This document shows, piece after piece, positions 47,754 through 56,068 of a DNA stretch of 64,000 nt (positions are counted from its first letter, which is position 1; every line of letters begins with the position of its first letter). The stretch covers positions 1 through 64,000 of the forward strand of contig NZ_JAOTPL010000008.1 in assembly GCF_025631005.1 (NCBI RefSeq), given 5' to 3'. Source of the stretch: Haoranjiania flava (GTDB lineage: Bacteria; Bacteroidota; Bacteroidia; Chitinophagales; Chitinophagaceae). Both the position numbers and the translations under genes were made by a program. The notes below the pieces were generated by a model, which did no database searches, was not told the origin of the DNA, and was given only the letters and a program-made list of their open reading frames with translations.

Positions 47754-48338
47754 ATGACCGATACAAATGCATTGGAGGCAGTTTACCGGCATCCGCTTTT
47801 TAAAAATGATGCCCTGGAAAAAATATTTGCTGCTCATGAGTTGGTACATTTCTCTAAAGGAGATTATTTACTGAAAGAGCAAAAAATAGCAAACGAATAT
47901 TTTATACTTCAGTCAGGACTTGCACGTTCTTTCGTTTATGATTATACCGGCAATGATATTACCATCACTTTTTTCGGCGAGAAGGAAATCATCATTGAAG
48001 TATCTTCTTTGTTTCAGCGTGTGCCTTCGCAGGAAAACATACAGGCGCTTACAGATTGTTGCTGCTGGAGAATAGGCTTCCAGGATTTTCAGCAACTCTT
48101 TCATTCCATTGAAAGTTTTCGGGAGTGGGGGCGTTCATGGATGGCAGAGCAATTGTTCCTGTCTAAGCAACGCTCCGTTGAGATGATTACCACATCTGCA
48201 AAGGAAAGGTATTTAAAGCTTATGAATGAGAAGCCGCGTGTGCTGCAGCTGGCTCCACTGAAACAAATAGCTACTTATCTCGGCATTACCGATTCTTCTT
48301 TGAGCCGCATTAGAAAAGAACTTTCAGATAAAGATTAA
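47754..48338 (+). CDS. Crp/Fnr family transcriptional regulator
   Basis: A 194-residue regulator: cyclic-nucleotide-binding-type beta barrel (about 25-120) and a C-terminal winged helix with LKQIATYLGITDSSLSRIRKEL. It lacks the four-Cys FNR cluster, so it is of the Bacteroidota Crp-like class with unknown effector. Starts 10 bases after the E1 gene; convergent with DUF2891. Confidence 0.88.
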   Translation: MTDTNALEAVYRHPLFKNDALEKIFAAHELVHFSKGDYLLKEQKIANEYFILQSGLARSFVYDYTGNDITITFFGEKEIIIEVSSLFQRVPSQENIQALTDCCCWRIGFQDFQQLFHSIESFREWGRSWMAEQLFLSKQRSVEMITTSAKERYLKLMNEKPRVLQLAPLKQIATYLGITDSSLSRIRKELSDKD

Positions 48339-48345
48339 ATAGTTT

Positions 48346-49413
48346 TTATTTTCCAAGCGCATATACGGCAAAGCTGCCCAGCCAGTGATCGCCTCCATAG
48401 TTTGCTTTAAATAATAAAGGCAGCGCCCTTGAAAGAAATTCATTCGATTTATTTTTAAAAGCATTCTTCATGGGATGTCCTGTTGGCAATACCCTGGACA
48501 CCTCTTTCATACACCATGCTTTGGAAAAAGATAATCCTACAAGATGTACTGTCTGGTAATCGTTTATATCGCTTATTACCGGGATTTTAAAAATATTCCG
48601 GATGCTTCTTTCTTCGTAAAATTTATTCAACCAATTTGTAAATTCTTTCTGCGGAAGTACCCTGCTCATCAGTTCTGCAATTTCCAGGCTGGGCGAAAAG
48701 AAATCTGATCCGTCGGGTTCCAGGTAAGCCGGTGTTTTTTCATCTTTTAAATAAAAATATTTTGCCTTATTCAATAAGGCTTCCTCAAACGATTTATCGC
48801 GTACAACCCGTGCCCAGTCTATGGCAAATGCAAGCGCGAATGCTGTATTCGGGTGTACACCGGTTCTGTTTGGATAGGTTTGTTTAGGCAAAAATGTTTT
48901 CCATAGCTTTACAATTGTATCTGTGAGCGGCTTTAAATGCTTGTGCCATTTTTGGGCAGACGGGTTATTCCAGTTTGCCAGTTCTTCGTCGAGCTTAAGC
49001 AGCCATGCCCAGCCATATGTTCTTTCAAAAGTATTGGTGAGCGCGTATTTTGAAAAGTAGGCTGCTTCTTCCTCCAGGTTTTCCGCCTGAAAAGATGTAT
49101 CAAGCATCTGGTAGATTTTATCAGCATTTTTTATATTGGGAAATATCTTTAACAGCTTTACCAGCATCCAGTGGCCATGCACCGAACTGTGCCAATCGAA
49201 GCAGCCATAGAAACTCGGGTGCAATGCTTTCGGGCTTAGCATGGCTTCTTTTTCATTATTTATAATGTGCGCCGTTTTATTAGGGTATTCCTGTTCTATA
49301 CAATGTAATGGTAATTGAGAAAGCTTCAATGCAACTGCTTCTGTTAATACCGGTTTATGCTGCGCATTCACCATCGTTGTCAGCAACAATAAGCAAGACA
49401 GTAATTTTTTCAT
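48346..49413 (-). CDS. DUF2891 family protein, exported
   Basis: A 355-residue protein, start taken at 49413 (MKKLLSC), with a signal peptide ending NAQ. The conserved FYGCFDWHSSVHGHW, GWAWLLKLDEEL and HWLGSFAVYALG segments match DUF2891. An alpha-helical toroid fold is likely from helical spacing; the enzymatic role is unknown. Confidence 0.85.
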   Translation of the reverse strand: MKKLLSCLLLLTTMVNAQHKPVLTEAVALKLSQLPLHCIEQEYPNKTAHIINNEKEAMLSPKALHPSFYGCFDWHSSVHGHWMLVKLLKIFPNIKNADKIYQMLDTSFQAENLEEEAAYFSKYALTNTFERTYGWAWLLKLDEELANWNNPSAQKWHKHLKPLTDTIVKLWKTFLPKQTYPNRTGVHPNTAFALAFAIDWARVVRDKSFEEALLNKAKYFYLKDEKTPAYLEPDGSDFFSPSLEIAELMSRVLPQKEFTNWLNKFYEERSIRNIFKIPVISDINDYQTVHLVGLSFSKAWCMKEVSRVLPTGHPMKNAFKNKSNEFLSRALPLLFKANYGGDHWLGSFAVYALGK

Positions 49414-49794
49414 CCGTTTATTTTTATTGATTTTGTTTAAGTGCGGCAACGCATTTATGGAAATGACCATTTTTTAAACAACGACTAAAGTAGTAAAATA
49501 TTATCAATTATTTTTATCACCCCCAATACTATAAGCCAATGGGATGTATAGACACACCTTTGATACGTGATTAGTTTTATCCTAAAAAAATACTGCATAA
49601 AGGTGATGTATCGATTGCGGCAATCCGCTTTTTTATTTCTTGCCTTATGGCAAGTGTACTTATGCAGAATAATTTTTAGATTTGATATGCCAAAACATCA
49701 TTTATGCAGGAGCATATCAATGGGAGAATAATTTCTGAACCAGCTGGAAGGTAGTTCCGGAAAACTTTCGACCTTATGCTGAAAATAATCAATT
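49414..49794. other. Structured spacer upstream of the DUF1801 gene
   Basis: No gene seen. The stretch 49593-49667 has outer arms CTGCATAA / TTATGCAG enclosing two hairpins, GATTG-CGG-CAATC (49613-49625) and CTTGCC-TTAT-GGCAAG (49639-49654), a cloverleaf-like layout. TTATGCAG recurs at 49702-49709. A TAGATTTG -7 element is at 49677-49684 but no -33 TTG is in place. Confidence 0.45.
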
Positions 49795-50151
49795 ATGAAT
49801 ACAGTAGATGAGTACATTGCAGCTCAAAGCTACAAACACCAGGCAAAGCTGGAAACTATGCGGCAGGCAATAAAAAAAACGATCCCTGATGCATTGGAAA
49901 GTATGGCTTACGGCATGCCCGCCTACAAATTAAAGGGTAAGCCGCTGGCTTATTTTGGGGCAGCAAAAAATCATATCGGCTTTTACGGAACGCCGGTTAC
50001 GCACGAAGCCTTTGCAGAAGAATTGTCCGGGTATAAACAGGGAAAAGGTTCTGTGCAGTTTCCTTTAGATGAAGAATTACCCATTGCACTCATAATAAAA
50101 ATGATAAGGTATAAAGCCAAAACGATCAATGGAAGTGAGAAAATTAAATAA
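49795..50151 (+). CDS. DUF1801 family protein
   Basis: A 118-residue protein with MAYGMPAYKLKGKPLAYF and HIGFYGTP, typical of DUF1801 (YdhG-like). Function not established. First of a plus-strand run of small proteins to 55.4 kb. Confidence 0.85.
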   Translation: MNTVDEYIAAQSYKHQAKLETMRQAIKKTIPDALESMAYGMPAYKLKGKPLAYFGAAKNHIGFYGTPVTHEAFAEELSGYKQGKGSVQFPLDEELPIALIIKMIRYKAKTINGSEKIK

Positions 50152-50290
50152 CAACGGTCTTTGCTGAACCGGTGAGAAGAAAGCGGGCATCCTGTAATAA
50201 AGGCCTGCATGCCGCTGACTTAACAGTAAGTACCGTGAAACGCAAGCAGATATATTGTAGTATTCATTCACTTAAATAAAAAACATAGCC

Positions 50291-50746
50291 ATGGATAAAC
50301 TGGAAATTAAAACATCAATTGGCATACTGAAACCAGTGCAGGACGTTTTTGAAAATATAGTAAACCCGCAAAAAATGTCGAACTATTTCATTGCAGAAAG
50401 TACCGGTCCAATGGAAACAGGCAAAACAGTTAACTGGAAATGGCCCGAATTTGATGCAAGGTTTGATGTGCAGGTAAAAGATGTCCGGCCAAACCAATTT
50501 ATTTCATTTACATGGCCGGCAGAAAGCGGCGAAAGTATGTTAGTAGAAATAACGCTTGAAGAATTACCGGGAAATGCCACAAAAGTAATTGTTACAGAAA
50601 AAGAGCAACCCAATAATGAAGCCGGCATCAAATGGCTGAAAGGAAATACGGAAGGTTGGGCTAATTTCCTGGCGTGTCTAAAGGCTTTCAGCGAATATGG
50701 CATCAATCTGCGCAAAGGTGCTTTTGATTTCATGTCAGATGATTAA
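50291..50746 (+). CDS. SRPBCC/AHSA1 family protein
   Basis: A 151-residue START-like (Bet v1 fold) protein of the AHSA1 type: KPVQDVFENIVNPQKMSNYF, FDARFDVQVKDVRPNQFISFTW and GWANFLACLKAFSEYG. Binds hydrophobic ligands in general; specific role unknown. Confidence 0.82.
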   Translation: MDKLEIKTSIGILKPVQDVFENIVNPQKMSNYFIAESTGPMETGKTVNWKWPEFDARFDVQVKDVRPNQFISFTWPAESGESMLVEITLEELPGNATKVIVTEKEQPNNEAGIKWLKGNTEGWANFLACLKAFSEYGINLRKGAFDFMSDD

Positions 50747-50764
50747 CCTGCAAAAATGATTGTC

Positions 50765-51247
50765 ATGAAATAGGCATAAGCACAGTTGCATATCAACTTT
50801 TAATGCATACAGGCTATTCCATGTGGCAACTGAAAAAACAAATAAATATATACACATGAAATAGCCATAAGCAAAGTTGCATACCAACCGCAAATGAATA
50901 AAGGCTATTCCATGTGGCAACTGAAAAAACAAATAAATATATACACATGAAATAGGCATAAGCAAAGTTGCATACCAACCGCAAATGAATAAAGGCTATT
51001 CCATGTGGCAATTGAAAAAACAAATAAATATATACACATGAAATAGGCATAAGCAAAATTGCATACCAACTGTTAATGCATAAAGGCTATTCCATGTGGC
51101 AATTAAAAACAGCCGCAAAGCGGCGCACTAAAATATATACACATGAAATAGGCATAAGCACAGTTGCATATCAACTTTTAATGCATAAAGGCTATTCCAT
51201 GTGGCAATTAAAAACAGCCGCAAAGCGGCGCACTAAAATATACACAC
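50765..51247 (+). repeat. Hairpin-repeat array of five units upstream of the VOC gene
   Basis: Five tandem units of 91, 91, 91, 105 and 105 bp starting at ATGs at 50765, 50856, 50947, 51038 and 51143; the next ATG, at 51248, starts the VOC gene. Units read ATGAAATAGsCATAAGC, then GTTG-CATAy-CAAC, then GGCTATTCCATGTGGCAA. The outer arms CATGAAATAGCC / GGCTATTCCATG pair. The last two units carry an insert with the GCCGC-AAA-GCGGC hairpin. Confidence 0.93.
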
Positions 51248-52084
51248 ATGAATAATAAAATCCATCCCTGTATCTGGTGCAATCATAATGCAGCATCAAT
51301 AGCCGGTTTTTATGTTTCAGTTTTCCCGGATGCAAAAATCGTCACGGAAAACCCTGTTGTAGCTATGATCTCAATTGGTGGCCAAAATATAATGCTGCTG
51401 AATGGCGGTGATGAGTTTAGACCTACGCCTGCGCTTTCACTGATGTTCTTAAGCACCTCTGAAGAAGAGATAGAAAGTATATACAACAAACTTTTAGAGG
51501 GAGGCATATCTCTGATGCCGCTTGGCGAGTATCCTTTCAGTACAAAGTACGGCTGGATCAATGACAAGTATGGAGTTAGCTGGCAATTATACACCGGCAA
51601 AGCTGAAGATATTATACAGAGAGTAGTACCTACGCTGATGTTCACCGGGTACAACAATGGTAAAGCCAGGGAAGCTGCTGATTTTTATATGAACATTTTT
51701 CCCAATTCCAAATTGCAGGGAATGCTTGAATATACCGGTGCTGAAGAAGAAACTGCAGGGCATATAATGCATGGTGAATTTATGATTGATAATTATTTAA
51801 TCGGTATTATGGATAGCTCTTTAGATCATAAATTTAATTTCACCGAAGGTATTTCACTCGTAGTTAACTGTAAGGATCAGCAAGAGATAGATGCATACTG
51901 GAGCCAATTAATTGCTGGTGTCGGCACGGAAAGTATGTGTGGCTGGCTGAAAGATAAGTATGGTATAAGTTGGCAGATACTTCCTGAAAATATAGGAGAA
52001 CTTGTGCAAACAAAAAAAGGCGGAGAAGCGCTGATGAAGATGGGAAAAATCATTATTACAGATCTGGAAAGGGCAAATTCCTGA
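51248..52084 (+). CDS. VOC family protein, two-domain (PhnB-like)
   Basis: A 278-residue protein made of two glyoxalase-like domains, residues about 4-125 and 130-270. Both carry the PhnB-type opening (CIWCNHNAASIAGFYVSVFPDAKI and FTGYNNGKAREAADFYMNIFPNSKL) and the WxNDKYGVSWQL or WLKDKYGISWQI close. The start is given by the repeat array. Function unknown; relatives are often annotated as methyltransferase-like. Confidence 0.85.
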   Translation: MNNKIHPCIWCNHNAASIAGFYVSVFPDAKIVTENPVVAMISIGGQNIMLLNGGDEFRPTPALSLMFLSTSEEEIESIYNKLLEGGISLMPLGEYPFSTKYGWINDKYGVSWQLYTGKAEDIIQRVVPTLMFTGYNNGKAREAADFYMNIFPNSKLQGMLEYTGAEEETAGHIMHGEFMIDNYLIGIMDSSLDHKFNFTEGISLVVNCKDQQEIDAYWSQLIAGVGTESMCGWLKDKYGISWQILPENIGELVQTKKGGEALMKMGKIIITDLERANS

Positions 52085-52101
52085 TCACCAAACATACAAC
52101 C

Positions 52102-52539
52102 ATGATTAAATTATCATTTGAAAAAAAGATCAATGCCCCTGCACAAAAAGTTTGGGATGCGCTATGGAGCAAAGATACCTACACAATATGGACAAAGTAT
52201 TTTTCTCCCGGCTCTTCTATGCAGTCAGACTGGAAAGTAAATGGCAGAACTTATTTTACCGATGCATCAAAGAAAAACGGCATAGTGTCTACCATCATTA
52301 AAATGAATAAACCCACAGAAATCGTGTTTGAGCATATTGGAATTTTAAAAGATGGAGAAGAAGATGTAAGCAGCGACGAAGCAAAATCTTTTGCCGGCGC
52401 TTTGGAAAGCTATCACCTGGCAGAGGATGGTATTACTACCTTGACCGGTTCCGTGGAAACTGCAGAGGAATACGAAGAAATGATGAGAAGCGGTTTTGAG
52501 AAAGGGTTTGAAGAAGTTCGGAAACTTGCCGAAGCATAA
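52102..52539 (+). CDS. SRPBCC/AHSA1 family protein (second)
   Basis: A 145-residue START-like domain: KINAPAQKVWDALWSKDTYTIW, SDWKVNGRTYFTD and GFEKGFEEVRKLAEA. It follows the VOC gene by 17 bases, so probably co-transcribed. Ligand unknown. Confidence 0.85.
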   Translation: MIKLSFEKKINAPAQKVWDALWSKDTYTIWTKYFSPGSSMQSDWKVNGRTYFTDASKKNGIVSTIIKMNKPTEIVFEHIGILKDGEEDVSSDEAKSFAGALESYHLAEDGITTLTGSVETAEEYEEMMRSGFEKGFEEVRKLAEA

Positions 52540-52612
52540 GTATACAGGATAATCGCATTCTTGCCATACGATAACCAGGAGGCGCTAACATGCTTTAATC
52601 AAAACTAACATT

Positions 52613-53137
52613 ATGGAAATCCCAAAATCAAAAAAATTAGAAATAATCATTCCTGCCTATAGATGGCACAGTCAGCAATTCTACAACGCACTTCAGGATA
52701 TTACTGAAGAAATGGCCTTGCAAAGAAATGATGGCAATACAAACCATGTATTGTGGATGGCAGGCAATCTTGTAAATGATCGATATTGGGCAGGGAACAT
52801 TCTCGGAATGAAGGATACTGATCCAAACGCGGAATTATTCAATGCGGGTAAGGCTATTGAAGACAATAAAATTTATCCTTCTCTCCAATCTCTGAAAGAA
52901 GAATGGCATAAGATATCTCCCGGGCTTTACGAACGATTGCTGCAGGTTAGCGATGAAGAGCTGCAGGAAGCCTATAACATGGGTTTAGGTGTTTCATTTT
53001 TTGCGGAAAATAAATTGAATGCCATAGGCATGTTTATCGGCCGGGAAGACTATTTGCTGGGCCAGATCGGTCTGATGCGCAAATTACTTGGGTTACAAGG
53101 TATGAGTTATAAGGTGGATGAAACTCTTGCATATTGA
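52613..53137 (+). CDS. DinB-like family protein
   Basis: A 174-residue four-helix protein with YRWHSQQFYNALQDITEE and TNHVLWMAGNLVNDRYW, the pattern of DinB-type putative metal-dependent enzymes (His residues in RWHSQ and NHVLW). C-terminal REDYLLGQIGLMRKLLG fits. Role in thiol transfer or stress is only inferred for the family. Confidence 0.78.
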   Translation: MEIPKSKKLEIIIPAYRWHSQQFYNALQDITEEMALQRNDGNTNHVLWMAGNLVNDRYWAGNILGMKDTDPNAELFNAGKAIEDNKIYPSLQSLKEEWHKISPGLYERLLQVSDEELQEAYNMGLGVSFFAENKLNAIGMFIGREDYLLGQIGLMRKLLGLQGMSYKVDETLAY

Positions 53138-53251
53138 TGCAGGAATTTTTATACAGCAGGGTAAAAAAATATTTCTAAAAAAGAGCCTGGTTATGTAAAA
53201 AAGACCGGGATAAAGTAGGTATTATGTTGTGGCTATTCAATAATTATTGCT

Positions 53252-53430
53252 GATGGTTCTACCACGCAGGTTCTGAACGCCATTGGAGTAGAAAGTAAAG
53301 AAGCGCTGAATAAGCCGGTAAAGACAGCTTTAGAGAATGGTGGCAAAAATACAGCAACCACAGGATCATGGCTGGATGTATCAAAAATACTTTTACAGAT
53401 GTTGACGGCCACCAGTGGGAAGTGTTTTGA
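53252..53430 (+). pseudogene. Remnant of a VOC family gene
   Basis: In one frame from 53252 the text QVLNAIGVESKEALNKPV and TALENGG matches the middle of a single-domain VOC protein; in another frame, 53368-53430, FTDVDGHQWEVF then TGA matches the family's C-terminus. The frame change and missing N-terminal half show a broken gene. The remaining bases from 53138 to 53572 show nothing else. Confidence 0.55.
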
Positions 53431-53572
53431 AGCGATTTCTCACAGTTCTGAGCAGCATACAGTGTAGAAGTTTAGCATTTTGTTCTATACACCCGGTTAA
53501 TTTTTTTTGTGGTAAATAGTAAGGAAATATTGTATTTTCGGATAAAATAATTGGCCATTTAAAAATCAGAAA

Positions 53573-54970
53573 ATGCAAAGATTAATACTGGTTATTTCTT
53601 TTTTGTTTATTCTCTTGGCCGGTAAAGGCCAGGCTATTTTTCCTACAGACAGTACTACTGCCATAAAAGATACGGTTGACCTGGCAAAGAAGCTTGATAC
53701 CCTCAGGTCTTATGCGGAGCGCGGAAATGTATTGGCACAATTATACCTTGGTAGTTTATATTATCAGGGAAAATTTATAAAGAAAGATTCTGTTGTAGCA
53801 AAGGAATGGTTTACCAGGTCATTTAAGTGGTTTGAGGCGCTTGCAGAAAAAGGCGATCCGTTTGCAGAGAGCATTGTTGCCTACTTTTTAGATAAAGGTA
53901 TACTTACCGGGAAAGATGATGCCAGGGCGGTTTACTGGTACGAGAAAGCTGCTGCCAAAGGCAACGCACACGCACAGTTTAATTTAGGCTGGAAGTATGA
54001 GCAGGGAGAAGGTGTAAAGCGTGATGTACTCCGTGCGCGGGAATGGTACGAGAAAGCTGTAGAAAAAGGCGTTGCAGCAGCAAAGACTAATTTAGGATGG
54101 TTTTATTATTCAGGCACAGGCGTTGAGAAAGATTATATAAAAGCAGTGAATTTATTCCGTGAGGCCATAGTGCAAAGTAGCGATCCACGTGCTGCAAATA
54201 ATTTAGGATGGAGCTACTATGAGGGCAATGGCGTAGCACAGGATTATAAACAGGCAGTTTATTGGTTTACCAAATCTGCAGAAAAAGGCGATCATTTAGC
54301 GCAATACAACCTGGCACGCTGCTATGCAACGGGGCGTGGTGCGACTAAAAATGAACAACTTGCATTCGAATGGTTTAGCAGGGCCGCCACACAGGGATAT
54401 GCCGAAGCTCAGACAATGACAGGCTTAAAATATTTATATGGCCATGGTACCGGAAAGGATCTGATAAAAGCAAAGGAGTGGTTTACGCAAGGAGATGCTG
54501 CTGGAGATCTTCGTAGTAGTTATTATCTGGGCATATTGTATGAATTAGGCATGGGTGTGGATATAAACAAAAAAAAAGCTGTTGAATATTTTAAAAAAGC
54601 TGCAGATGGTGGCGTATCAGATGCGGAATTTAGGCTGTCATTGTCTTATTTCGCCGCCGATGATAATAAGCAAGGTCTATTTTGGCTGAAAACGGCAGCT
54701 GCAAACGGAAATGTGAATGCGCAGGAACATTTAGGTAATTCTTACCAGGTAGGTTATAAGGTTGAACAGGATTATAAACAAGCATTTGAGTGGTTTAAAA
54801 AAGCCGCCCAACAAGGGAGCCTGAAATCTCAGCACAGTTTGGGTTTATGCTACGCCAATGGCCGGGGTGTAAAAAAAGATATCAGGCAAGCCGTTTACTG
54901 GTTGAAAAAAGCATGTGCCGGTGGCTTAAAAACTTCCTGTGATTCTATGAATGCATTAGGTTTGAAATAA
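53573..54970 (+). CDS. Sel1-repeat protein, exported
   Basis: A 465-residue protein with a signal peptide ending GKGQA. From about residue 48 onward it is a series of Sel1-like helical repeats of about 36 residues (each like A-x-x-x-L-G-x-x-Y-x-x-G-x-G-V-x-x-D), about eleven in number. These form solenoids for protein contacts. No catalytic domain. Partner unknown. Confidence 0.88.
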   Translation: MQRLILVISFLFILLAGKGQAIFPTDSTTAIKDTVDLAKKLDTLRSYAERGNVLAQLYLGSLYYQGKFIKKDSVVAKEWFTRSFKWFEALAEKGDPFAESIVAYFLDKGILTGKDDARAVYWYEKAAAKGNAHAQFNLGWKYEQGEGVKRDVLRAREWYEKAVEKGVAAAKTNLGWFYYSGTGVEKDYIKAVNLFREAIVQSSDPRAANNLGWSYYEGNGVAQDYKQAVYWFTKSAEKGDHLAQYNLARCYATGRGATKNEQLAFEWFSRAATQGYAEAQTMTGLKYLYGHGTGKDLIKAKEWFTQGDAAGDLRSSYYLGILYELGMGVDINKKKAVEYFKKAADGGVSDAEFRLSLSYFAADDNKQGLFWLKTAAANGNVNAQEHLGNSYQVGYKVEQDYKQAFEWFKKAAQQGSLKSQHSLGLCYANGRGVKKDIRQAVYWLKKACAGGLKTSCDSMNALGLK

Positions 54971-55022
54971 TAATAGGAAACATTTCTTTTGATACATATT
55001 TTATAATCACAAAATCAAAACT

Positions 55023-55463
55023 ATGGCTTACAAACTAAATCCCTATTTAAATTTCGATGGTAATTGTGAAGAAGCAATGACCTTTTACAAAGATGCTTTG
55101 GGTGTAGACTTTATCGGAGGTAAGATTATGCGTTTTGGCGATATGCCCGGCGGTACACAATCGTTTCCTGAAGAAGTCAAGAACAAGGTACTCCACTGTG
55201 GCTTGCCTGTAGGAGACAATGTCATTATGGCTTCCGATACATTTGGTGCTCCTGCAAAGTTTGTGGAAGGCACAAACAACTATCTCGCGCTGGGTGTCGA
55301 CAGCAGGGAGGAGGCTGACCGCCTGTTTAACATACTCTCAGAGGGCGGTATTGTAGAAATGCCGATGTCGCAACAGTTCTTTGGTTACTTTGGTTCATTT
55401 ACAGATAAGTTCGGTGTGATGTGGATGATCGTTTACGATGGCGAAACAACACATGGCTCATAA
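55023..55463 (+). CDS. VOC family protein (PhnB-like)
   Basis: A 146-residue single-domain VOC protein: NPYLNFDGNCEEAMTFYKDALG opening and FTDKFGVMWMIVYD close. It is distinct from the two-domain protein at 51.2 kb. Role unknown. Confidence 0.87.
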   Translation: MAYKLNPYLNFDGNCEEAMTFYKDALGVDFIGGKIMRFGDMPGGTQSFPEEVKNKVLHCGLPVGDNVIMASDTFGAPAKFVEGTNNYLALGVDSREEADRLFNILSEGGIVEMPMSQQFFGYFGSFTDKFGVMWMIVYDGETTHGS

Positions 55464-56068
55464 TAGCTGCGCTGCATTTTTCAGCATGGCTTTATAAATT
55501 TTCCGGCTGGCGCTTGCGTGCACTTTTATGACTTTTTCCCCACTAAATTCGCGCGCGTTTTTTACGCGGAGAGGTGCAACGGCCTGGTTTCTTGTTGGTA
55601 AATAGCAACAAGAATTTGTAAAAGATTAAAATCAGGAATGCCGGCTTTGCGCTCTCGTGGAATTGTTTTTTTACCACGCAAAGGCCGCTAAGGTTGTTTA
55701 CGCAAAGGCTGCAAAGTTTTTAAAAATCTCTCAATTAGAATTCCAGCCTGGCGTGCTTACTCTTTAGGCACTCTGCGTGAGCCTGATTTCTTGTTCGTAA
55801 ATAGCAGCAAGAGTTTATAAAAGATTAAAATCAGGAATGCCAGCTTTGCGCTCTCGTGGAATTGTTTTTTTACCACGCAAAGGCCGCCAAGGTTGTTTAT
55901 GCAAAGTTCGCAGAAGATCGTTGGCTACAGGATGAATGGGATTGCTTCGCTCGTGCCTCGCTCGCGACGACGTGTGTGGCGGTGTGGTCATATTCAACAA
56001 AGACACGTAAATAGTTTACACGTCGAATATTGCAATATATCATGGGTACGCGCCTTAAGGCACGTAAA
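55464..56068. repeat. Repeat-rich spacer: two direct repeats and a MITE-like fragment
   Basis: Two direct repeats of about 128 bp at 55582-55711 and 55781-55909 share about nine bases in ten, including AAAGATTAAAATCAGGAATG and ACCACGCAAAGGCCGC. At about 55930-55976 lies GGATTGCTTCGCTCGTGCC and a GACGACG end, like the scattered palindromic elements found near IS and rRNA in many genomes. I see no gene here. Confidence 0.55.

Noticed and set aside
50735..51056. Minus-strand open frames over the VOC repeat array
   Set aside because: Same reason: translation of the 91-bp units, not a gene.
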